A DNA stretch of 6,281 nt from Euryarchaeota archaeon UBA226 (lineage in GTDB: Archaea > Thermoplasmatota > Poseidoniia > Poseidoniales > Poseidoniaceae), in the NCBI GenBank assembly GCA_002505935.1, contig DAWL01000146.1:3303-9583 (forward strand), in the 5' to 3' direction. Below the pieces are notes generated by a model. The model saw only the letters and a program-made list of their open reading frames with translations. It was not told the origin of the DNA and ran no database searches. The number at the start of each line of letters is the position of its first letter. The first letter of the stretch is position 1. Both the position numbers and the translations under genes were made by a program. Shown piece after piece: positions 1-6,281 of the stretch.

Positions 1-60
1 ACTGGAAACGGTACTGGTAATGGAACAGGAAATGGGACTGGAAACGGCACTGGCAATGGT
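1..60 (+). repeat. Five tandem 12-bp units encoding Thr-Gly-Asn-Gly
   Basis: Five consecutive degenerate 12-bp units (ACTGGAAACGGT and variants differing mainly at third codon positions) encode TGNG five times, and the array runs off the left edge. The synonymous variation means the peptide is conserved more than the DNA. Read across unit junctions, every Asn sits in an Asn-Gly-Thr sequon, so the tract is a run of potential N-glycosylation sites spaced four residues apart. It probably forms a flexible linker between domains. The total copy number cannot be seen. Confidence 0.9.
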
Positions 61-2670
61 ACCAGCATGATTCAATCCTTAGCCAGAGCGGTCCCAAGTG
101 GATGGCAAGTCCGTTGGTTGAATGACCAATTAATCGATATGAGCCCCGGTGAGAGTAGAAACCGCACCCTCAGAATCACCGTGCCGGGAGGAATCGCGCC
201 TACCTATCAGGGACTGAGCCTCAAAGCAGGTAGCACCAAAGGAAATCTGACATGGTCGACCACCCTAGTGATAAATGTGAGTCAGGAGTACAATGGTAGC
301 CACATCGATATCACTGATCCAGCGTATGAGTGGTTACCAGGAGAGAGTGGTAACCTTAGCATCTCATTCATCAATCTAGGAACTCATGATGCCGAACATC
401 TGCATGAGGTCGAATCAAGCACTGGTGCTTGTTCATTCCAAGTATTGAATCCGGACGGTGGTTTACTCACTTCAGGTTCAAGTGAAACCATCACTGTACA
501 GGTTGATGTTCCTTCTTCAGCCCACCTTAACGATACGTGTTCAGTTACCTTGCTGGCTACAAATGTCGCCGAATCCAGTGCCTTGCACAGTGGTACAATC
601 AACCTTACAATTTCGGTTGTACATGCTTTGCGATTGGATTCTCCATCTCAGGTCATGTCTCTAGCTCCTGGGGAATCCAAGACTGCGACATGGGTAGTTT
701 CGAATGATGGCAGTGAGGATGAGGAGATTTACTTCGAGAGTCAATCTCCTACCGGAGTGGAGGTGTCAGCACCTGAAACTTGGTTGTCTGTAGCACGTGG
801 TTCAAGTGAACAATTCCAAGTAACTGTGTCAATTAACGAATCCAGTAATTTGGTCGGTTCAGCTACTTTCACTTTGAACGCAAAGAGCCGCTTCAGTCAG
901 GCAACTGCCAGCGCTGGAGCAAACCTTGAGATTAAAGCAAAATCTGGCTTTACCTTCACCGGTCCTGCGGACAATCGAGTGCAACTTCTACCCGATTCCA
1001 ATACCACATTCACCCTATTGATTTCTAGTGAAGGAACTGTTGAGCAGGAATTGTCGTTGGGCAGTTCAGGTTTGGCATCCTATCTCTCATTGTCTTTAGC
1101 GAATTCTTCCGCTAACACGACCTTGCCTGCTTTGGGAAGTTTACAGTTGCAGGTAACTTTGGAGGCTGATTCAAATGCCGAGTTGGGAGATCATCTATTC
1201 GATGTCATTCTCAGTTCTGAGGGTGAATCAAGAAATCTGACTCTTGTCGTTCAAATCATGCCGCTTTCAGGGGTTGCTATTTCAGGCTCATCTGATTCCT
1301 TAGTTGTAGGCTCACGTTCTGATGTCAATAGTAGCATTTATGTTACTAACCTTGGTAATTCTGAGGATACATTCCTGATTGAATTGGATGCCTCAGAAGC
1401 AGAGGGCTCCTTGTCATATTCACTGTCTGATTCCACCATCACTCTTACTCCAGGAGAATCGGGTAGTATTGGTCTGCAGTTGATGCGAATATCCGATGGA
1501 CCAGAAGATAGTGTAGACTTGGTATTCACCGCAACTAGTGTGAATGAACCTCTGGTCTCTACCTCATGGAATTTGAGTATCCTTGAACAGAGAGTGGGAG
1601 TTTCTGTTGTATTCCTCAATACCCCAAACTTGGTTTCTCCCGGTCAAGAATTCAATGGGAGCATGGTTTTGACCAATACGGGTAATGCCCATGATTCCTA
1701 TCTAATCGCATTGAGTGGAATGGATTGTTACATTGAGGCAGGGGTTGAATTGGCAGCGGGTCAATCCAGTCAAGCCATACCTTTCACTTGTCAGGCCATG
1801 GAGGTCTCCTCGTCCTTGTTGGTTAGTATTGATGCAAGTGTACATTCTCTTTCCGACCCCTCTGCTGAACTGAATTTTGAACATCCTTTGGAACTGACTT
1901 CGGGATATACTGCAGGAACCGCAGTTGTTGATATCGCCATTTCAGAAACTGAACTGAGCATGAAATATGATAGTGCCAGTAGCGTATCGGTGACGGTGAC
2001 CAACAATCTCAATCAGGTCATCAATGTCTCTATGTCAGAAGAAGGAGATGATGTGGGTATAATCTATGCCTCTTGGACTAGAACTTCTGATGATGCTCCT
2101 TCAAAGAACGCTCAATTAGGCCCCGGTGAATCGGTTAATTTCATGCTACGCCTTGATTCGATGACCAATGATGATTCAACCGGCACAATTACTCTGGTCG
2201 CTACTTCTACATTCTCAGGCATTTCAATCGTAGACAGGAGTGAATCTCTGAGTATTAGCATCGTCGGTCCTGAACAATCACCTACTGGTTTGGCTCTGCC
2301 CTTTGAATACGAACTCGATAATCAAAAAGGGTTGGCAATTATGGCAGGGGGTTGGGTGTTATCGACACTTCTGATATTGTTCATCTACATGAGAGCCAAG
2401 TCCAAGAAGTCGCGCAATGATAGTTTCACTGGCATGGACCTCTTACCTCCTCCTCTTCCTGCAGAAGAAGAACCTGAGATTGCTGTTCAAATACCTCCAA
2501 CGCCTGTAGTAACTCCTGGAGGACTTGCTGAGGGAGAGGTGAGGATGGATTCTGAGCGTAAGGTAGCCTGCCCTTCATGTTCTATGCGACTGGCTTTGCC
2601 AAGAGGTAGCGAACCGCCGTTCAGATTTACTTGCCCAAGTTGCGATTCTTCGATACGAGTTGTGCTCTGA
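1..2670 (+). CDS. Large cell-surface Ig-like repeat protein, C-terminal TM anchor and zinc ribbon (5' end missing)
   Basis: The frame is open from base 1 to the TGA at 2668-2670, giving 889 visible residues. The ATG at 67 is internal, because the low-complexity Thr-Gly-Asn-Gly tract before it is in frame; the true start and signal peptide lie outside the window. About seven beta-sandwich domains follow, at roughly nt 64-285, 286-624, 625-945, 946-1263, 1264-1590, 1591-1905 and 1906-2268. Most carry a PGES-type turn followed by alternating strands (for example SPGESRNRTLRITVP), resembling NEW3/CARDB-type domains. The only extracellular cysteines, residues 144/180 and 576/597, fall as pairs within single domains and suggest disulfides. 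About 16 N-X-S/T sequons occur in these domains. A hydrophobic helix (about residues 777-797) is followed by a basic stop-transfer RAKSKKSR, a Pro/Glu-rich linker and a four-cysteine zinc ribbon. Known families suggest an adhesive or structural surface role; the ligand is unknown. The architecture is well supported, the function is not. Confidence 0.85.
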   Translation, partial: TGNGTGNGTGNGTGNGTGNGTSMIQSLARAVPSGWQVRWLNDQLIDMSPGESRNRTLRITVPGGIAPTYQGLSLKAGSTKGNLTWSTTLVINVSQEYNGSHIDITDPAYEWLPGESGNLSISFINLGTHDAEHLHEVESSTGACSFQVLNPDGGLLTSGSSETITVQVDVPSSAHLNDTCSVTLLATNVAESSALHSGTINLTISVVHALRLDSPSQVMSLAPGESKTATWVVSNDGSEDEEIYFESQSPTGVEVSAPETWLSVARGSSEQFQVTVSINESSNLVGSATFTLNAKSRFSQATASAGANLEIKAKSGFTFTGPADNRVQLLPDSNTTFTLLISSEGTVEQELSLGSSGLASYLSLSLANSSANTTLPALGSLQLQVTLEADSNAELGDHLFDVILSSEGESRNLTLVVQIMPLSGVAISGSSDSLVVGSRSDVNSSIYVTNLGNSEDTFLIELDASEAEGSLSYSLSDSTITLTPGESGSIGLQLMRISDGPEDSVDLVFTATSVNEPLVSTSWNLSILEQRVGVSVVFLNTPNLVSPGQEFNGSMVLTNTGNAHDSYLIALSGMDCYIEAGVELAAGQSSQAIPFTCQAMEVSSSLLVSIDASVHSLSDPSAELNFEHPLELTSGYTAGTAVVDIAISETELSMKYDSASSVSVTVTNNLNQVINVSMSEEGDDVGIIYASWTRTSDDAPSKNAQLGPGESVNFMLRLDSMTNDDSTGTITLVATSTFSGISIVDRSESLSISIVGPEQSPTGLALPFEYELDNQKGLAIMAGGWVLSTLLILFIYMRAKSKKSRNDSFTGMDLLPPPLPAEEEPEIAVQIPPTPVVTPGGLAEGEVRMDSERKVACPSCSMRLALPRGSEPPFRFTCPSCDSSIRVVL
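2329..2391 (+). other. Transmembrane helix anchoring the first surface protein
   Basis: This stretch encodes about 21 mostly hydrophobic residues, beginning GLAIMAGGWVL and ending LFIYM. It is followed at once by the basic segment RAKSKKSR, a standard stop-transfer signal. The order implies that the long Ig-like region is outside the cell and the last roughly 90 residues are cytoplasmic. Confidence 0.88.
2569..2643 (+). other. C-terminal zinc ribbon (CPSC-X17-CPSC)
   Basis: The four cysteines are visible residues 857, 860, 878 and 881, in two CPSC knuckles 17 residues apart, with a LALPRG segment between and a hydrophobic RVVL end. The pattern resembles the short MJ0042-type zinc finger (CPxC, an LP turn, CPxC, hydrophobic tail). 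It follows the transmembrane helix and a Pro/Glu-rich linker (nt about 2440-2540), so it should lie in the cytoplasm. Zinc binding is inferred from the motif. The role could be protein or nucleic-acid contact; nothing here tells which. Confidence 0.75.
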
Positions 2671-2673
2671 TCA
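2668..2673. other. Abutting convergent stop codons (TGATCA)
   Basis: The TGA of the + strand surface-protein gene (2668-2670) is directly followed by the complement of the TGA of the - strand trmI gene (2671-2673), giving the palindrome TGATCA. There is no spacer, so each transcript's 3' UTR must lie in the other gene. I see no T-rich archaeal-type termination tract close by on either strand. Confidence 0.9.
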
Positions 2674-3456
2674 GGCCTTCAAGGCGATGAGCAGGAATGC
2701 TGTATGTCCGAATGGGCCGTTAACTGGGCGCATCCCGCCTTTACTTGCTCTGCCCCACTGTCGTTGCATTAATTCCCCCGCCCAATCAACCACAAGGCCT
2801 GAGGATTCTACGGCCTGCCATGCATCTTCCATTTGGCTACTTACTGGGCAATAACAGGCAATTCTTCCACCGACTTTCAATTTGCTGGACAAAGCCTTGA
2901 TCGCACTAACATGGTCTGGTAGGTCTAGAATGATTGCATCGACATTTTCAGGTATCTGATCGGCGACTTCAGAGATGTCTCCGATGATGCAGCGATGTTC
3001 TGTTTTGCTGCCCCAAGATTCGATAGCATTCTGTATATTCTCAAGGCCAGTATCTGCATGTTTTTGTCTATTCTCAACAGAAATTAGGAGCCCATCATCT
3101 CCTAGCACCCGCAGAATATGCATGCTCAATCCGCCCGATCCTAAACCGGCTTCAACCACGACATCATCCGCACCAATTCCGGACTTGGCAATAATGAATC
3201 CAGCATCCTTTGCCGAGATGGTTTGAGCACCACGTTTCATGCTATTGACAAGTTCTGCAAGGCGTGGTTTTAGAATTGTGAATTCGCGGGTTCCAAGTTT
3301 GAATACATCCCCGTATTGTGAATTTCCCAGCATTGCCAAGGTGTCGATTACACCCAATCCTGAAATCTTGCGCGACCCACTTTTGATATCGACAAAAATG
3401 CAGTCTCCCTGACTTGAACGCAATACCACTTTTTGGCCTTCTTCAATTCCAGACAT
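2671..3456 (-). CDS. trmI: tRNA (adenine-N1)-methyltransferase, TrmI family
   Basis: This is a 261-residue class I SAM-dependent methyltransferase, close to the usual length of about 250-260 for archaeal and bacterial TrmI. TrmI transfers a methyl group from SAM to N1 of adenine 58 (in some archaea also 57) in the T-loop of tRNA, and family members work as tetramers. An N-terminal small beta domain (residues 1-70) precedes the KRGAQTI-SAKDAGFI segment (74-89). Next come the SAM-binding motif VEAGLGSGGLS (101-111), the acidic ribose-binding E128, the D160 region, the catalytic-region motif DLPD (178-181), YCP (202-204) and the C-terminal RP-x6-GHTAFL signature (243-255). The usual YPKD of the family appears here as SAKD. 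I chose the ATG at 3456 because MSGIEEGQKVVL matches typical family N termini; the frame also allows a GTG at 3507 that adds 17 residues unlike the family. No strong Shine-Dalgarno sequence precedes either start. The gene is convergent with the preceding gene and divergent from the following one, so it is probably transcribed alone. Confidence 0.88.
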   Translation of the reverse strand: MSGIEEGQKVVLRSSQGDCIFVDIKSGSRKISGLGVIDTLAMLGNSQYGDVFKLGTREFTILKPRLAELVNSMKRGAQTISAKDAGFIIAKSGIGADDVVVEAGLGSGGLSMHILRVLGDDGLLISVENRQKHADTGLENIQNAIESWGSKTEHRCIIGDISEVADQIPENVDAIILDLPDHVSAIKALSSKLKVGGRIACYCPVSSQMEDAWQAVESSGLVVDWAGELMQRQWGRASKGGMRPVNGPFGHTAFLLIALKA

Positions 3457-3523
3457 GAACTCTCGAAAACGCTGCTGAAGAAGAAACCATCTACAAGTCT
3501 GCAACACCCGTTGAAGTGATTAT

Positions 3524-3546
3524 TGGCTGATACGTAGTATCAGGCA
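3524..3546. repeat. Inverted repeat in the divergent intergenic region, possible operator
   Basis: CTGATAC (3527-3533) and GTATCAG (3537-3543) are exact reverse complements separated by GTA. Extending outward past one mismatch gives 10-bp arms (3524-3533 and 3537-3546). The site lies between the divergent trmI and surface-protein starts, 16 bp upstream of the TATA-like element of the latter. The size and symmetry suit a dimeric regulator. The short loop and the lack of a following T tract make a terminator less likely. The repeat is seen directly; an operator role is inference. Confidence 0.45.
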
Positions 3547-3559
3547 CTTACCGCGTACG

Positions 3560-3567
3560 TTTATGAA
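3560..3567 (+). promoter_or_regulatory. TATA-like element for the second surface-protein gene
   Basis: TTTATGAA is centred about 25 nt upstream of the ATG at 3589. That is the distance expected between an archaeal TATA box and the transcription start if the mRNA is leaderless. No Shine-Dalgarno-like GGAGG or GGTGA precedes the ATG, which agrees with that reading. The match to the TTTAWATA consensus is partial and I see no convincing BRE. Confidence 0.35.
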
Positions 3568-3588
3568 CGGACATTAAGACGCGAAGCC

Positions 3589-3660
3589 ATGCGTCGCATG
3601 CCGGTAACTGTGTTTGCTCTGACCTTCCTTATGCTTATTTCAGCGTTAGGAGTAGGCTGG
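3589..3660 (+). other. Signal peptide of the second surface protein
   Basis: Two arginines (MRRMP) precede a hydrophobic core rich in V, F, L, I and A that ends near ALGVGWF, after which the sequence turns acidic (EHENEDLRIELE). Cleavage after Gly21 or Gly23 is plausible. No lipobox cysteine is present, so it is not a lipoprotein signal. RR is not in the full Tat consensus, so Sec export is the more likely route. An uncleaved N-terminal anchor is an alternative. Confidence 0.8.
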
Positions 3661-6281
3661 TTTGAGCACGAGAATGAAGATTTGAGAATTGAATTAGAAG
3701 TGAGTGATGAACCTATGGCGGCTCCTTCAAACCCTGGGCACACCGTTTTTGCACAGTACATAACCTCCGATAACTGTGGCTACTGCTATCAGTACGGAAG
3801 CCCAGCTCATGAACAAGCAAAGAACAGTTTACCCGATAATTACGTGTACATTTCGTATCACAGTGCAAGTTATGGAAATACTGCCGACGCAGAATCAGGA
3901 AACATTGCACCAATCTACGGAGTCAGTCATCTACAGGAGACCGGCGGCGCCCCTAAGGCTTCCTTTGGTGATGCAACTCTGAACACCGGCTGCGGTTCAA
4001 ACACCTGTTGGGATTCATACATCTCTAGCGGTGGAAACATGCATTCCACCGCATCTGATTATGCGATGACAGTAGGCCAGAGCGATAATGGAGACGGAAC
4101 CACTGATGTGAGTGTCAATGTCAAGTACACCGGTTCTGGAACTACTCCTGCCTCCTTCAAGCTGTACGCTGCGGTGACAGAGAAGGTTTGCCATTCACAT
4201 GCTTACTCTGATGGTTCGAAGGGACACAACTGCTGGGAAGCATGGCTACTAAACAATGGCGCATATGTAAGCAACAGCGGAAATGTTGGTAGTGGAACTG
4301 GTTTTGAGACGATTTCACTAACTGGAAACCAGTGGTCCAGCACCTCATGGACAGTACCAAACAACCTAGTCAGTGGAGGCGCTTCCAACATGAACGTGGT
4401 ATCAGCCCTGTTCTCTGGATGGAGTACTTCCAGTTTCGGAGAGGATGTATATGTGGCCGCTGATGGAACGATGACTCCTCCTATTGATGTCGGTATCCAA
4501 GACTTTACCGTGACCAATTCCAATGGCGGAGATTCATGGATCACCGGAGATACATTGGACCTCTCAGTGACCATTAGCAACAATGGTATCGATAATTACA
4601 ACGATGGTGGAATGATCCGTTTCTACCACGTTTCTGGCGCAACTGAGAATGAGATTGACAATGGAATAATCAATTCCTTGTCCACAAGTGGTAGTGGCTC
4701 AACACAGACCATGTCCGCAACATTCGACACAAGTTCGCTATCTGCTAACGCTTGGGATGCGTCTCTCAGAGTCAAGTTAACAGATACTACCGGTGATGGA
4801 AACTCTGGAAACAATGTTGCGAATGCGAATATTCTGCATGATATGCCACCCGTCTGCTCCAATCCAACAGTTATCGGAGACCCTGAAGTAGACCGTGGAG
4901 AGACAGTTCTAGTGGAAGTGAGAGGAGATCCTGCTGATGGAGTTGATGATATGACTACCATGACTCCTGAATTGGAGATTTCAGTAGCGGATGCAAATAC
5001 TTGGAGTTCTACTTTGGTAATGGGTGGTCAGACCTTGATGGGCGAGGGTACCTCGAATGAACGCTACGAATTCCAGATTGAACCAGACTCCAGTCTACCG
5101 AGTGGCGCCATTGATATCCGCGTCCGTTTCGTTGACGCAGGAGGATTGGTTAGTGATTGGGTAATCAAGGAAGATGCCTTTTCATTGAACAATGCAAAGC
5201 CAACTATTGTCGTTGAGCCTTATCCATCTGTCAAGGTAGAAGTTGAAACCGTGGTCAGCATGGTTGGGCATCTAGACGACTCAGAGAGTGGAATCAATGG
5301 TCTGAGCGTTTCCAGCACAAGTCCGAATTTCGTTTCATGGGATGCATCAACTGGTGAGATGACTGTTCTATTCAATAGCATCCAAAGGGATGTTCACGGC
5401 ACACCAATGCCAAGTGGAATCTATGTCAATGTGAATGATGGCGAAGATACCACTGGCGGTACTTTGCTGTTCAATGTCATTGAGAATGGTCAGCCACGTT
5501 GGGGTGCGGTTCCAACCATGCACATTGACGAAGACAGCAGTGAATCATTGACACTTACAGGATATCTCACAGATACAGACGATACCGGTGAATCAGTAGA
5601 TGCATCGACATTGTCTATTGCAGTTATCGACAACGACAACCCTGAACTTGTTGATGCCAGTATCTCTGGGCACTCTTTGAATGTCGATACCGTTGATTCA
5701 GATCTATTCGGTCAGGCAAGGTTGACTCTTAGGGCAAGTGATGGTTCTCAGTTCTCAGATACTGTTCTAGTCATCGAGGTGCACAATGTCAATGATGCAC
5801 CTACCTTGAACACTTCATCTTTGGAGGGATTGATGCTCAAGAAGGGTGAGGAATTGATGGTTTCTCTGAATGAATTGATGAATGATGTTGACGATGATAA
5901 CAACCAGATCCTAGTCGCTGTGGCTGCAAGTCCACAACATGCAGCGCGCCACAATATGTTGTCCAATACCTTGACACTGGGTTGGGATTCAACAGGTGAA
6001 AAGACGGTCATGATTACCGTTGTCGACCGCCATGATGACTCGAATACCTATTCATTGACAATAACCGTGTTCGATGCTTTGCCACTACATGTATCTTCAA
6101 CAGATACTGGTGCTGACATCATCGTTACAATTGACAATGCTTTGGTCGGCGGTACTCCAAGTGTAACCTTGGCCTTGAACAATGGCGAGATGGGTCTGAA
6201 CCATGTGGTCAGTGAGTGGCAGATATGCTCCATCACCGATGGAATTTGCTATGAATTCATGAACATTGATCACAGTGGAAA
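3589..6281 (+). CDS. Giant exported protein: thioredoxin-like head, CARDB and cadherin/VCBS-like domains (3' end missing)
   Basis: This frame has no stop from the ATG at 3589 to the right edge (897 full codons). The ATG is the first start after an in-frame TAG at 3535. The N terminus is a signal peptide: MRRMP, then a hydrophobic core to about residue 24, with possible cleavage after ALG (21). Residues about 45-128 look like a thioredoxin fold with a CGYC motif (Cys63, Cys66) and a candidate cis-proline loop GGAPKASFGD (Pro122). Residues about 129-296 form a beta-rich region with Cys135/140 and Cys201/215. The pair of domains recalls Omp28-type secreted proteins. Then come a CARDB-like domain (about 297-418), an Ig-like domain (420-537), and cadherin/VCBS-like domains (538-634, 636-737, 738-831) with VNDAPT and Asp-rich turns, followed by a further partial domain. 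It is probably displayed on or released from the cell. The redox head suggests a disulfide or binding role; the substrate is unknown. Any C-terminal anchor lies beyond the window. Confidence 0.85.
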   Translation, partial: MRRMPVTVFALTFLMLISALGVGWFEHENEDLRIELEVSDEPMAAPSNPGHTVFAQYITSDNCGYCYQYGSPAHEQAKNSLPDNYVYISYHSASYGNTADAESGNIAPIYGVSHLQETGGAPKASFGDATLNTGCGSNTCWDSYISSGGNMHSTASDYAMTVGQSDNGDGTTDVSVNVKYTGSGTTPASFKLYAAVTEKVCHSHAYSDGSKGHNCWEAWLLNNGAYVSNSGNVGSGTGFETISLTGNQWSSTSWTVPNNLVSGGASNMNVVSALFSGWSTSSFGEDVYVAADGTMTPPIDVGIQDFTVTNSNGGDSWITGDTLDLSVTISNNGIDNYNDGGMIRFYHVSGATENEIDNGIINSLSTSGSGSTQTMSATFDTSSLSANAWDASLRVKLTDTTGDGNSGNNVANANILHDMPPVCSNPTVIGDPEVDRGETVLVEVRGDPADGVDDMTTMTPELEISVADANTWSSTLVMGGQTLMGEGTSNERYEFQIEPDSSLPSGAIDIRVRFVDAGGLVSDWVIKEDAFSLNNAKPTIVVEPYPSVKVEVETVVSMVGHLDDSESGINGLSVSSTSPNFVSWDASTGEMTVLFNSIQRDVHGTPMPSGIYVNVNDGEDTTGGTLLFNVIENGQPRWGAVPTMHIDEDSSESLTLTGYLTDTDDTGESVDASTLSIAVIDNDNPELVDASISGHSLNVDTVDSDLFGQARLTLRASDGSQFSDTVLVIEVHNVNDAPTLNTSSLEGLMLKKGEELMVSLNELMNDVDDDNNQILVAVAASPQHAARHNMLSNTLTLGWDSTGEKTVMITVVDRHDDSNTYSLTITVFDALPLHVSSTDTGADIIVTIDNALVGGTPSVTLALNNGEMGLNHVVSEWQICSITDGICYEFMNIDHSG
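3721..3972 (+). other. Thioredoxin-fold domain with CGYC motif
   Basis: The order of elements fits a thioredoxin fold: strand VFAQYITS, then DNCGYC at the start of a helix (Cys63 at 3775-3777, Cys66 at 3784-3786), strand NYVYISYHS, and GGAPKASFGD with Pro122 (3952-3954) where the cis-proline loop is expected before the next strand. A CXXC motif followed by a helix and then a G-A-P loop is the signature I rely on. The fold assignment is by motif order only. It may be an active oxidoreductase or a structural relic. Confidence 0.65.

Noticed and set aside
1..60. Short tandem repeats as a CRISPR or non-coding satellite
   Set aside because: The units are 12 bp with no spacers, and the variation is mostly at third codon positions, so this is a protein-coding repeat.
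67..69. ATG as the start of the first surface-protein gene
   Set aside because: The frame stays open upstream through the TGNG repeats to base 1, and the residues after this Met are not a signal peptide. It is an internal methionine.
1338..2012. - strand ORFs opposite the first surface protein
   Set aside because: They are antisense shadows of a continuous Ig-like coding frame, with no ribosome binding site or domain.
2675..2685. Palindrome GCCTT-C-AAGGC as a terminator hairpin
   Set aside because: The one-base centre forces a very short stem with a 3-nt loop, there is no T tract after it, and it lies inside the trmI coding end.
2975..3226. + strand ORF inside trmI
   Set aside because: It is the antisense of a clear methyltransferase coding region, and its translation has no recognisable domain or signal.
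3457..3507. GTG start giving an N-terminal extension of trmI
   Set aside because: The 17 added residues (Cys, Arg, Gln and Phe rich) do not resemble TrmI N termini, while the ATG at 3456 gives a typical one. It cannot be fully excluded.
3517..3524. AATAATCA on the - strand as a TATA box for trmI
   Set aside because: It is a poor match to the consensus and would imply a leader of about 39 nt with no clear Shine-Dalgarno sequence; the evidence is too weak to list.
4203..4961. Two - strand ORFs of 126 and 112 codons
   Set aside because: They lie opposite the continuous + strand frame, which shows recognisable CARDB and Ig-like sequence; their own products look like random Ser/Pro-rich translations.

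Overview
The window looks like chromosomal DNA from a marine planktonic archaeon, most likely a Poseidoniales (Marine Group II)-type member of Thermoplasmatota. This is inferred from three things: very large secreted proteins built of Ig-like beta-sandwich domains, an archaeal-type tRNA m1A methyltransferase standing alone as a single gene, and a start with no Shine-Dalgarno sequence and a TATA-like element about 25 nt upstream (leaderless style). No marker gene here fixes the lineage, so the assignment is tentative.

Layout. (1) Positions 1-2670, + strand: the 3' part of a large cell-surface protein that is open at the left edge. It enters through five tandem Thr-Gly-Asn-Gly units, continues through about seven beta-sandwich domains of about 105-120 residues, and ends with one transmembrane helix, a Pro/Glu-rich linker and a CPSC-X17-CPSC zinc ribbon expected in the cytoplasm. 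(2) Positions 2671-3456, - strand: trmI, a tRNA (adenine-N1)-methyltransferase. It is convergent with the first gene, and the two stop codons abut with no base between them. (3) Positions 3457-3588: a divergent intergenic region holding a near-perfect inverted repeat and a TATA-like element. (4) Positions 3589-6281, + strand: the 5' part of a second giant exported protein, open at the right edge. It has a signal peptide, a thioredoxin-fold domain with a CGYC motif, a CARDB-like domain and several cadherin/VCBS-like Ig domains.

The two flanking proteins are both predicted to act outside the membrane and trmI is a tRNA modification enzyme, so I see no pathway linking the three genes. The observations most worth following are the thioredoxin/Omp28-like head on the second surface protein, the sharp contrast in N-glycosylation sequons between the two surface proteins (about 21 against 1), the zinc ribbon at the cytoplasmic end of the first protein, and the inverted repeat in the divergent promoter region. 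I found no RNA gene, mobile element, CRISPR array or phage gene.
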